Below are positions 48,231-57,689 of a stretch of DNA of 64,000 bases, in pieces. Where the stretch lies: positions 66,603,087-66,667,086 of the forward strand of contig NC_080678.1 in NCBI RefSeq assembly GCF_030445035.2, written 5' to 3'. How positions within the stretch are numbered: the stretch's first letter is position 1; each line of letters starts with the position of its first letter. This DNA comes from Dasypus novemcinctus (lineage: Eukaryota > Chordata > Mammalia > Cingulata > Dasypodidae). Both the position numbers and the translations under genes were made by a program. A model generated the notes under the pieces. The model did no database searches and had not been told where the DNA came from. It worked only from the letters and a program-made list of their open reading frames with translations.

Positions 48231-48547
48231 AACATTATGCTAAGTGAAAGAAACCATGCACAAGGTACTACATATTGTGTGATTCCGTTTATTTAAAATA
48301 TAAAGATAAATCAATTTATAAAGATCAAATTAGATTAGCAGTTACGTAGCGCTGGGGAAGGATAGAGGAATGAGAGGTGACTGCTAAGGGGTGTGGAGTT
48401 TTTCTTTGTGAAATTGTTCTAAAATTTTTTTGTGTTGATGAATGCACAATATTATAACATTGAAAGCCATTGATTATACACTTTATATAGATCATATAGT
48501 ATGTAAATATATCTCAGTAAAACTGCTTAATGAATAAATAAACTATT
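48231..48547 (+). mobile_element. 5'-truncated L1 of a third tail type, inserted in the 3' UTR
   Basis: Perfect ACAAAAGAA repeats at 48222-48230 and 48548-48556 flank a 317-bp segment reading AGTGAAAGAAACCATGCACA, GTGTGATTCCGTTTATTT and a CTTAATGAATAAATAAAC tail. The host 3' UTR resumes on the other side (TAATGAAAATGCTCTAAT). Confidence 0.8.
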
Positions 48548-48797
48548 ACAAAAGAATAGCCAGAAATAGCAGCTATGTACACCAGGGGAAACAGAGACTG
48601 AGAGGTGAAGAATTTTTTTGTTTGTTTGTCTGTTCCTATTTATTATTATTTATTATTGAAATAATGAAAATGCTCTAATAATGATTGAATGATTGAAGTG
48701 AATGCACAACTATATGATTATACCAATATTTGTACACTTTGGATGAATTGTGTGCTTTATTAATATGTATCAGTAAAATTGATTTCTTTAAAAAGTT

Positions 48798-48960
48798 ACT
48801 TAACAAGCTCTATGTGCATCAAAATGAATAAAACTCAAAAAGTTTGTTGAGCAAAGAAGAGAAGTTTCAATGAATACCGTGTGATACCATTAATGTACAA
48901 TTTTAAGACTCAAATAAATTCTATATATAGTAATGTGTTTCCTTTAAAGTGTGTGTTTAT
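48798..48960 (+). mobile_element. Old L1 fragment, right half (continuation of 40341-40918)
   Basis: The text GAATAAAACTCAAAAAGTTT, GAGCAAAGAAGAGAAG and CGTGTGATACCATTAATG continues the old L1 3' end interrupted at 40918. Confidence 0.7.
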
Positions 48961-50469
48961 GTGTGTGTAAGGAAAGATAGTGATAACATTTCAACACTTG
49001 TTTACAGTTGGCTCAAAAACAGAAAATAATAGTGAAAAGGGGTATTTGATCCAATGGCTAAGCCACTCACCCCACTAGCTCCAGGTAAATAAGGTAAGAA
49101 CATGATGGGGCTCCTGGGAGGATGACTGGAACAGGGTGGTAGGGCTGATGTTCAGCCGAGGAAGCACCAGGACAGCCATGATGCATGTTAAATTACTTAT
49201 TTCCTCCAGAGGGTGAGGTCTCCCAGAGACCACCCTCTCCACTGATGTCCCAGCTTCCCCTCTTCCTCCAGATTGCCTTCTCCGATCCCGTTCCCTATGA
49301 TCCAATAACCAAAGGGCCTCTATAACACTTCTCAAATATTATAGTCCTAAAGAATGACCAAAAAAAAATCTCTACTATTCTACTTTAGCCTTTCATCTTT
49401 TCCCACACCTTCATTAGACCCTTTCCTACTGGATAAACCCTTTTTTTCCTTTCTGTATGTACTTCCCATTTCTAGCACTTACTTTCTCTCTTCACTTGCC
49501 TCAACTGAGCCTATCTTCTCAAAATTACCTTTCTGAGACTAAGAACCAAGGACCATCTAATTCTAGTCTGGGAATCTCCTGTGAAAGAGAAATGCCCAGA
49601 ACAGAAACCCCATCCAGTTTTTAGGGGGTCTTAGATCAGCATATACAGCTCTTGAGAGTGCTTAAGAATGGAGCTCCCCCCCAAAACTGCCCTTTTCCTT
49701 CCTTTCCTTTCATCTCTGATTTGTTTTCTTTACCAGATCTTTTATTCCTTTGTTTGTCTCCACTACTCAGAAGCTAAGGAAACAGGGACCACCAAGCCCT
49801 AGAGTGCAGGCCTGGAGGTCCTGGGGCATCTGGCCTTAAACTTGGCCTTTTATTTCCTGCTGTCCTTCTGTTGGGTGTAGGAATACTGCAGACTTCTCTT
49901 CTGTTTTATCTTGTCTTTTTAAGCAAAAAGGAATGTTTTTTTTCTTCCTTAACATATTCAGCTACTTTCCTTTAAAAAATATTTTCAACTTCCCTCTCAT
50001 TTTTAGGACAGCTAACCAAACAAACCAAACAAAGTGTTTTGCCCATAATAGACACAGGAAGTACTCTTTGAGTGAATGGTGTGTGTTCCAATAGAATCTG
50101 CCAAAATGTTGGCAATTCTCTGTTTTAAACATTCATTACAAAGGTCAAATAAAAGTAAAGTTGAAATCTGTTATTTCAAGATGTAAAATGAAATATGTAA
50201 ACTCTTACCCATCCCCAAATAAATATTTAAGTAAATTTTCTTATAAAAAATATCCAGAAATTTAAATTTAATATCCAATGGCTATTTTCCCCCCAGATGA
50301 TAGGAGTGACTTTTTAAATAGTGACTCCTTTCATATATAACACTATTTACCACTAGCTGACATTATCACAATCTGCTGTTGCAAATCAGGAACACATATT
50401 AATATTTAGAGTCTCCCTTGTACCAAGCAGCTTGATTATAAGCCAACTCCTGAAATTCAAAGCTTCTGC
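48961..50469 (+). other. Intergenic segment: unassigned
   Basis: About 1.5 kb of non-repetitive-looking DNA between L1 blocks; no exon recognised. The GC-richer patch 49080-49330 has no supported gene. Confidence 0.4.
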
Positions 50470-50620
50470 ACTGGTTCACTGTTTTTATACCCATTTTACT
50501 GCAAATAAAGCTCAGGGAGATTAAATAACTTGCCCAAATTAACATAGCTTTTTGGCAGAAGGGTCAGGATTCAAATCAAGGCTCTCCAACCAAAAATCCA
50601 AGCTTTTTAACACAATTCTA
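50470..50620 (+). repeat. MIR SINE fragment
   Basis: ATAAAGCTCAGGGAGATTAA, AATAACTTGCCCAAATTAAC and GGATTCAAATCAAGGC match the MIR core in plus-strand order. Confidence 0.78.
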
Positions 50621-50839
50621 TTTTTCACTCAATCCTAGAGTAAGATGAATGCTGATGTTATTACTTGCTGGATTTCAAGAAGGAAGAAAGCATTCTACAC
50701 TCTGGCCAAAACATCAGTTTGAAGGAAGAGAGAGAAAAAGGGAGGAAAAAGAAGAAAGAGAAAAGAGATAATTCAAAAGAAAAGATTAATAGAGAGGAAG
50801 AAAAGATGAATAGGAAGAGAAAGATGGAAGGGGAGAGCA

Positions 50840-51229
50840 TTAGTTATATCGTGCTACATAACAATATTACCACAATTTTAAAAGTTAAAACAACAGTTAT
50901 TATTTCTCAGCCTCTGTGGATGAGGAGAACCAGCACAATTTAGTTTCAGGATTTCACTAGGTTGAAATAAAGGTGTCAAGTCAGCAAGGTCCAGGCTCAT
51001 TGTTAAGGTTCAAATGGAGAAGGATCTGCTTTCAAAATCAGATGATTGTTGGCAGAAACCAGTTATTTATGGCCTTTTGGATGGAAAGCCTGTTTTTTTG
51101 TGGGCTGTATACTGGCTGGAAGCGGGCCTCACTTCTGGTCTGGTAGTTGGCCAAACAATACCCTCAGTTTCTTGCCATATGTGCCTACCCAATATGGCCC
51201 TCTGCTTCCTTGAGGCCAGCAAGGGAGAG
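50840..51229 (+). repeat. Ancient LTR- or DNA-element-like repeat, family not assigned
   Basis: Phrases such as GCTACATAACAATATTACCA, AGTTAAAACAACAGTTATTA, TTCTCAGCCTCTGTGGATGA and CTTCCTTGAGGCCAGCAAGG recall an ancient placental repeat, possibly an ERVL-class LTR. I cannot name it with confidence. Confidence 0.45.
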
Positions 51230-51782
51230 TGTGGCAGTTTGAAATTATTTTTTGAATCCCAAAAAGAGAAATACTGTGTTTGTAAATTAATCTTTTTCTC
51301 TGGGTGTGATATCTTTTGATTGCATTAAATTCAGCTGAGGAGACTTTGATCAGATTACTTGATAAGATTGCTTTAGAGATTTTTATTGGAATGTGTCAGT
51401 GAGGTGAGAATCAGGTCCCTCTTGCTGGAACTGATATAAACAGACTCACACAGACAGACAAGGAAAAAGGGGGCCAACATATTTTGATTCTGCAATGTGA
51501 GAGAAAGGATGTTTAAGCACAAAGCTCCCAAGAGGCTGGGCTCACGGAGCAGCTCAAGAGGAGACCAGCCCTGCTATAAGCCTGATAGCTTAGATCTGAA
51601 TGTGGGAAGCCTGATAGCTTGGATCTGAATGTGGGAAGAAAACTGGAACAGCCAAGACTGATACAGGAGTTGAACTTTTCATGGCCTTCCAACCGTAAGC
51701 TTTTATACCAAATAAATACCTCTTATAAAAGTCAACACATTTCTGATACTTTGCATTGGCATCACTTTGGCAAACTATAACA
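51230..51782 (+). mobile_element. MaLR-like solo LTR, ~553 bp, plus strand
   Basis: It starts TGTGGCAGTTTGAAATT and ends GGCAAACTATAACA (TG...CA). It has GATATAAACAGACT mid-element as a TATA box and ACCAAATAAATACC as poly(A) signal, so it is the same family as 17530-18168 and 18402-19007 in opposite orientation. A 29-bp unit is tandemly duplicated at 51581-51609 and 51610-51638. I see no 5-bp target duplication. Confidence 0.72.
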
Positions 51783-52135
51783 TAGTAGATCCATGAGCAC
51801 TTGAAAACAATATGCAGCCCACTGAGTTGGGATGCAACATTACATATATGTCTGTTAGGTCAAACTTGCTTATCCTACTGTTCAAGTTCTTTGTTTCCTT
51901 GTTGATCTTCTGTGTCGTTGTTCTATCTCTTGAACTGAATGGTGTGTTGAAGTCTCCAACTATTATTGTGGAGAGGTCTATTTCTCCCTTCAGTTTTGCC
52001 AGAGTTTGCCTCATGTGTTTTGGAGCACACTGGTTAGGTGAATAGATATTATGTCTATTACTTCTTTCTCATTGAAGGTACCTTTTATTAATATATAGTG
52101 TCCTGCATCTTTTATTATAACTTTATTTTTTCAGC
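51783..52135 (-). mobile_element. L1 fragment, ORF2 endonuclease region
   Basis: The minus frame shows IVGDFNTPFSSRD, the GDFN endonuclease motif, then LTDIYVMLHPNS and FSSAHGS. It matches 61306-61640 of the minus-strand L1. It is bounded on the left by the LTR. Confidence 0.85.
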
Positions 52136-52900
52136 AGAGAATGAACTTTTATTTTTAAAGAAAGTTGGCATTCTTATGCAACTGTTATACTAGATTTATC
52201 TTAAATGAGTTAATCTAAAATGTGTTAAAATTACATGAAATATTTGTACATATATTGTTCAAATTTTCAGTACAGTTTAAAACTTTGTTTTAAAAAAATA
52301 CAAATTTTCAGAATATATGCCATGCTATACCTCCCTGTTGCACTTGGAGGAAAAGCCAAAGTCCCTGTAATGATCTGTGGGGTCATACACATGTGCCTGC
52401 TCACCTTACCTTTCTGACCTTATGCTCTCACAATCTCACCCTGGTCTTTCACTTCCAGCCACACAGCCTTCTTTGCTGCTCTTAGAACCCAGTGGACTGA
52501 CTCCCAACTCAAGGTCTTGCTGGTCCACAGCTATGTGTATTCTTTCCCAGAGAACTGAATGACTGGACCCCTCACTTCCTTCAGATCTTTAGTCAAAATT
52601 CACCCTCTAAATGGCTGTGCCCGTCTACCATATTTAAACTTAATAACCCCCTCCAGGATTTTCTATTCCATCTTCTCTAATATAAGTTTTCTTCCTTGAG
52701 CTTTTTGCTGTTTACCATAATGTACAATTTAATTATTTATCTTGTTACTATCTTCTCCACTAAAATATATGTTTTATGAAGGCAGGGAGGGTTATTTATT
52801 TATTTATTTTTAATTTCATTTTTATTTTATTTTTTTATTAAATTGTCTTTTTTTTCAGATACATAGATAACAAAAAATGTTACAATTAAAAAATATGGGG
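52136..52900 (+). other. Intergenic segment: unassigned, with an AT-rich end
   Basis: No exon recognised. Near 52800-52900 the text CAAAAAATGTTACAATTAAA resembles the antisense end of an L1 tail, but this is too short to assign. Confidence 0.35.
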
Positions 52901-53272
52901 GAAACGGACTTTGGCCCAGTGGTTAGGGCATCCGTCTACCACATGGGAGGTCCGCGGTTCAAGCCCCGGGCCTCCTTGACCCGTGTGGAGCTGGCCCATG
53001 CGCAGTGCTGATGCGCGCAAGGAGTGCCCTGCCACGCAGGGGTGTCCCCCGCGTAGGGGAGCCCCACGCGCAAGGAGTGCGCCCCGTAAGGAGAGCCACC
53101 CAGCGCGAAGGAGGGAGCAGCCTGCTGAGGAATGGCACCGCCCACGCTTCCCATGCCGCTGACGACAACAGAAGCGGACAAAGAAACAAGACACAGCAAA
53201 AAAGACAAGAAAACAGACAACCGGGGGAGGGGAGGGGAATTAAATAAATAAAAAATAAATCTTTAAAAAAAA
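52901..53272 (+). mobile_element. DAS-III-like SINE (best-preserved long form)
   Basis: A box TGGCCCAGTGG and B-box region GCGGTTCAAGCCC are intact, followed by the GC-rich body, GCCGCTGACGACAACAGAAG, GGACAAAGAAACAAGACAC and an AATAAATAAA...A12 tail. AAAAAATATGGGG / AAAAAAAGTATGGGG (about 52888-52900 and 53272-53285) look like the target duplication. High CpG content suggests a young copy. Confidence 0.93.
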
Positions 53273-53281
53273 AAAAAGTAT

Positions 53282-55165
53282 GGGGCCTTGCCAATTTGCA
53301 TACAGGGCAACCTTTATTGCAGTGATGGAAGGCGAAACATCAAAAACAAAGCTTTTACATTTTTAAATTTTTTGATACCTCAATTTATTTTTACCTTAAT
53401 TTTTCTAAATTAATATGTATTCTATATCTAACCTTTAAACTCATCACTATATTCCATTTTATTATTAATGGAACCTGGCAATATATTGGGCTTCACTTTT
53501 CAGGAAGTTTTGGATCACAGAGAAGTTCAACAATGGCAGGGGAGGAATACTGGTGTAGGATGTTATTGACAGGGGACACATGGTTGGGAGGGAGTTCTCC
53601 AGGGCACATATCCAGGGTACATAAAATGTTTGGATATTTTCATAGTGGATACAATTAAAAACAACAACTGAGGGAGTGCTGAGTTCCTAGCCAGGGGAGT
53701 TCTATCACAGTCCCTAAAGGAACAGCAACAATCCCCCAAGTGCAATGGCAAAGACCAAAAAAGAAGGAAGGTCCAACAGTGAGCCCTTGAAACTAATGAC
53801 TATGCTTGTGAGCCTGTGCACCTGAAATAAGAACAAGGCCTAGAGCTGCAGGGTGCCTAAGAGTTACCTCCTGAGAGCCTCCATGTTGCTCAAATGTGGC
53901 CAGTCTCAAAGCCAAACTCAGCATGTAAATGCATTGCTTTCCCCCCAGTGTGGGACATGACTCCTGGGGATGAGCCTCCCTGGCGCCGAGGGATTACTAC
54001 CAAGTACCCGCTGATGATGTAACTAGAAAATGACCTTGAATAAAAGTGTCAACTCGGACCAGCAGAATATCTCAATCTACATATAATACCAGGAGTTAAA
54101 AATGCTTTTTGACCTGAATCAAAGGGGGAAATGGAAAGGAAAAATGAGTTTATATGGCTATGAGTCTCCAAAAAGAGCCGGGAGGTTATCAGAGGGGTCA
54201 CCCTTATGCACACCTGAGCAGAGTCCCAAAGACAGATAAAGTAGATACAACCCTGGGTATTGGTTCTTCTGAGGGCTACAGAGACCCACAGGTTCTATGG
54301 TCATGGCAGATGGAGTTCAGTGCCATGTCAGTTGGCCCTACTTTGGAGTTTGTGTTTCTGTGTGATGGAGCTGAACTCAGATGTGATCTTTGTTCACAAG
54401 CCTCTCCTGTTACTTTTACCAGAACTGTAGTTGGTGCTGGGGTTTAATATATATCCAGGGGACCTGAATCTCTCTGGACTGACCATGTGATAGCCAGGCC
54501 CTGAGCCTCAACAGACTTCAGCTCCTACACTCTGGTTTATTGGACTTACCCCACTCAGCTAACGTGGAGTTGAAGAAGGTCAACCACCACACCAGGGAGC
54601 CAAGAGTGCCTACAGCTGAAAGCAGGAGGATTGCATCCAGCATCCATGTGGAATCTAAGCCCCCTCTTGATATAGAAGTGGAGTGGACACAGCCATTCCA
54701 AGGTCCACAGGATGGAGGAATAGAGTATGGATTAGAGTGGACTTACTGATATTCTATTCATGAACTATTGTGATTAGTAATCGAAGAAAATATGGCATTG
54801 GTGTGGAGAAAGTGGCCATGGTGGCTGCTGGGGGTAGGGACTGGGAGGAAGAGATGAGATGTGGGTTTTTTTTCAGGACTTGGAGTTTTCCTGGGTGGTG
54901 CTGCAGGGACAGTTACCAGACACTGTATGTCCTCCCATGACCCACTGGGTGGACTGTGGGAGAGTGTGGGATATGATGTGGACCACTGACCATGAGGTAC
55001 AGCAGGGCTCAGAGATGTATTCACCAAATGCAATGAATGTCTCTTGATGATGGAGGAGAATGTTGTTATGGGGGGAGGAGTGGGGTGAAGGGGATGGGGG
55101 GGTATATGGGGACCTGATATTTTTTTAATGTAATATTTAAAAAATAAATAAAGACAAAAAAAAAT
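53282..55165 (+). mobile_element. 5'-truncated L1, long 3' region (G-rich tail family)
   Basis: The last ~1.0 kb (54150-55165) is clearly the 3' UTR family seen at 10.6, 45.3 and 55.4 kb, ending GGGGGGGTATATGGGG and an AATAAATAAAG tail. The upstream 0.85 kb (for example GTGGGACATGACTCCTGGGG at 53950) appears continuous with it, but I have no second copy in the window to prove that. No L1 coding motif is present. Confidence 0.65.
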
Positions 55166-55186
55166 TTAAAAATTAAAAAAATATGG

Positions 55187-55428
55187 GGGGAAGCAGCTGT
55201 GGCTCATCTACCATATGCGAGGCCCTGGGTTCGCATCACAGGGCCTCCTTGTGAAGGCAAGCTGGCCCATGTGCCATGGACAGCTGGTGCAGCAAGACGG
55301 TGCAGCAAAGGGAGACAAGCAGATGAAGAAAAAACGCACAACGAATGGACACAGAGAAGAAACAGCAAAGAATGTAACAAGCCGCAAGATGGGGAATAAA
55401 TAAATAAAATAATCTTTAAAAAAAAATA
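55187..55428 (+). mobile_element. DAS-type SINE between two convergent L1 tails
   Basis: Head AGCAGCTGTGGCTCATCTAC (A box shortened), body GAATGGACACAGAGAAGAAA and tail AATAAATAAAATAATCTTT. It inserted in the A-rich junction between the two L1 3' ends. Confidence 0.85.
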
Positions 55429-55436
55429 CATATATA

Positions 55437-56398
55437 AGAGGTTCCCACATACCCCCCACACCCCCCACCCCACTCCTCCCACATCAACAACCTCTTTCAT
55501 CATTGTGGCACATACATTGCATTTGGGGAATATGTTTTGGAACACTGCTGCTCCGCATGGCTTATAGTTTACTTTGTAGTTTACACTCTCCCCCAGTACA
55601 TTCAGTGGGTTATGGCAGGATATATAATGTCCAGCATCTGTCCCTACAATATCATTCAGGACAACTCCAAGTCTCAAAAATGCCCCCACATCTCATCTCC
55701 TCTTCCCTCTCCCTGCCCTCAGCAACTCTTGTGGCCACTTTCTCCAGATCAATGCTACAGTTTCTTTCAGTATTAGTCAAAATTGTTCTACAGTAAAATA
55801 CCAGTAAGTTCACTCTAATCCATATTTTATTTCTCCATCCTGTGGACCCTGGGTTGGTAATGTCCACTCCACCTCTATATCAAGAAGGGGCTTAGATTCC
55901 ACATGATGATAGATGTGATTCTCCTGCTTGCAGTTGTAGGCACTCTTCGTTCCCTGGTGTGGTGGTTGACCATCTTCACCTTCTTATTAGCTGACCTGTG
56001 CAAGTCCAACAAACCAGAGAATAGTAGCTGCAACTCTGCTGAGGCTCAGGGCCCAGCTGGCACATGGCCAGTCCAAAGATTGTAGTCTCTGGGTATGCAC
56101 CAACCTCAGCTCCCACCACAGGTTCAGTAAAAGTGACAGAAGAGTCATGTGTAGAAAGTTCACATCTGAGTCCAGCTCCATCACACTCAAGAGCACAAAT
56201 TCCAAAGTAGGGCTCACTGACAAGGCCTTGAACTCCAGAGTCACCTGCCATTACCATAGAACCTGTGTGTCTCCATAGTCCTCAGGAGCACCAGAACCTG
56301 GGATTGTATCTACTTTGGCTGTCTCTGGGATCCTGCTGAGGCATGCGTAAGTGCAACCCCTCTAATCCCTTTTTTGAAGACTCTTAGCCATATAAACG
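55437..56398 (-). mobile_element. L1 3' UTR (G-rich tail family), minus strand, inverted to 54150-55130
   Basis: On the minus strand it runs from ATATGGCTAAGAGTCTTC (56396) to the G tract and TATGTGGGAACCTC (55437). Block-by-block it is the reverse complement of 54150-55130, including CTAAGCCCCTTCTTGATATA and CTACAGGGACAGATGCTGGA equivalents. Its 5' side joins directly onto an L1 ORF2 endonuclease fragment (56399 onward). Confidence 0.82.
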
Positions 56399-57537
56399 CA
56401 TTTTAACTTTTTTATAACTTTTTTGCATTTAAAGTCTGTTTTGTCTGATTTTTTTTTTAAAGATTTATTTTTATTTTTATTTAATTCCCCTCCCCTCCCC
56501 CGGTTGTCTGTTTTCTGTGTCTTTTTGCTGCGTCTTGTTTCTTTGTCCGCTTCTGTTGTCAGCGGCACAGGAAGTGTGGGCAGTGCCATTCCTCGGCAGG
56601 CTGCTCCCTCCTTCGCGCTGGGCGGCTCTCCCTATGGGTGCACTCCTTGCGCGTGGGGCTCCTCTACGCGGGGGACACCCCTGTGTGGAATGGCACTTCT
56701 TGCGCGCATCAGCACTGCGCATGGGCCAGCTCCACACGGGTCAAGGAAGCCCGGGGCTTGAACCACGGACCTCCCATGTGGTAGACCAACGCCCTAACCA
56801 CTGGGCCAAAGTCGGTTTCTCTTGTCTGATATTATTATAGCTATCCCTGCTTTGTTTTGGCTACTGTTTGCATGGAATATCTTTTTCCAACCTCTCACTT
56901 TCAGATTATTTGTATCCTGGATCTTAGGTGAGTTTCTTGTAGAGAGCATTTGGTTGGTATATGTTTTCAAATCCATTCTGTCAGCCTATTTCTTTTGATT
57001 GGAGAGTTTAATCCATTCACATTCAATGATATTATTGTAAATGAATTATTTATTTCTACCACTTTATTTTTTGGCTTTAATATGTCATATCTTACTTTCA
57101 TATGTCATTTACCCTTCTGGTTATCCTTTCTGATAGTCTTTCCTTCCATACTCTCTCTCCTGTCTTTTCTTTTTGGGCTATAGGGCCCCCTTTAATGCTT
57201 CTTTCAAAGCCAGATTCTTTTTTTTTTTTTTTTTAACTAACTCTCTTAGTTTCTGTTTGTTTGTGAATATTTCGAACTCATCTTCATATTGGAAGGACAA
57301 TTTTGCTGGATAAAAAATTCTCTGCTGGCAATTTTTCTCTTTCAATATCCTAAGTATATCATACCACTGTCTTCTCACCTCCATGGTTTCTGATGAGAAA
57401 CCTACACTAAGTCTTACTGGGCATCCCTTTTATGTGATGATTTGCTTCTCCCTTGCTGCTTTTAGAATTTTTTCTTTATCTTTGCTGCTTGACATTCTGA
57501 GTATGTGTCTTGGAGTGGTTCTACTGGGATTTATTCT
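56399..57537 (-). mobile_element. L1 ORF1 C-terminus to ORF2 N-terminus fragment, SINE-interrupted
   Basis: Minus-strand frames show ILKEKNCQQRIFYPAKLSF (ORF1p C-terminal domain, about 57300-57360), then the ORF2 EN start (KIFHANSSQNKAGIAIIISD, about 56820-56900), then DFKCKKVIKK at 56405-56450 past the SINE. The fragment then passes straight into the 3' UTR at 56398, so most of ORF2 is missing. Its right edge meets the poly(A) end of another L1 at 57538. Confidence 0.82.
56450..56821 (-). mobile_element. DAS-III-like SINE (long form)
   Basis: Antisense long form flanked by TTGTCTGAT at 56441-56449 and 56822-56830. Intact A and B boxes (minus strand GGTTCAAGCCCCGG). It is inserted in the L1 endonuclease region. 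Confidence 0.93.
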
Positions 57538-57689
57538 TTTTTTTTTTTAACTTTATTTTGTACATTTAATAATTGAAAATATAAACAATTAAAAACTAAA
57601 AAGAAAGCACAGTTGAATAAAAGCATACATTTCTCATTTAAATGTACTGAATGACTAAATTTTTTTTGAATCATACAATATGTTACATA

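Larger units (their letters stand above)
41151..48797 (+). mobile_element. Near-full-length L1 retrotransposon, inactive, with nested insertions
   Basis: The 5' region begins around CAGACTTCTGGGAAATGGCA (about 41192), followed by a ~1 kb 5' UTR, ORF1 and ORF2 remnants, and a 3' UTR ending ATGTATCAGTAAAATTGATT. TTACTTAGCAA (41141-41151) and TTACTTAACAA (48800-48810) fit a target duplication, one mismatch. Four insertions interrupt it: SINEs at 42356 and 43748, a truncated L1 at 45293 and another at 48231. Without them it is about 6.5 kb. Numerous stops and shifts make it dead. The 5' boundary is approximate. Confidence 0.85.

Noticed and set aside
48961-50469. UBE2D1 or another gene downstream of CISD1
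   Set aside because: In human UBE2D1 follows CISD1, but no ubiquitin-conjugating-enzyme motif (such as HPN near a catalytic Cys) or CpG-island promoter appears anywhere to the right of CISD1 in this window.
52886-53294. Long open frames on both strands at the GC-rich SINEs (also near 14.8, 28.1, 38.2, 56.5 and 60.4 kb)
   Set aside because: They recur at every copy of the same SINE, overlap on both strands, and owe their length to GC-rich sequence with few stops. They are not genes.
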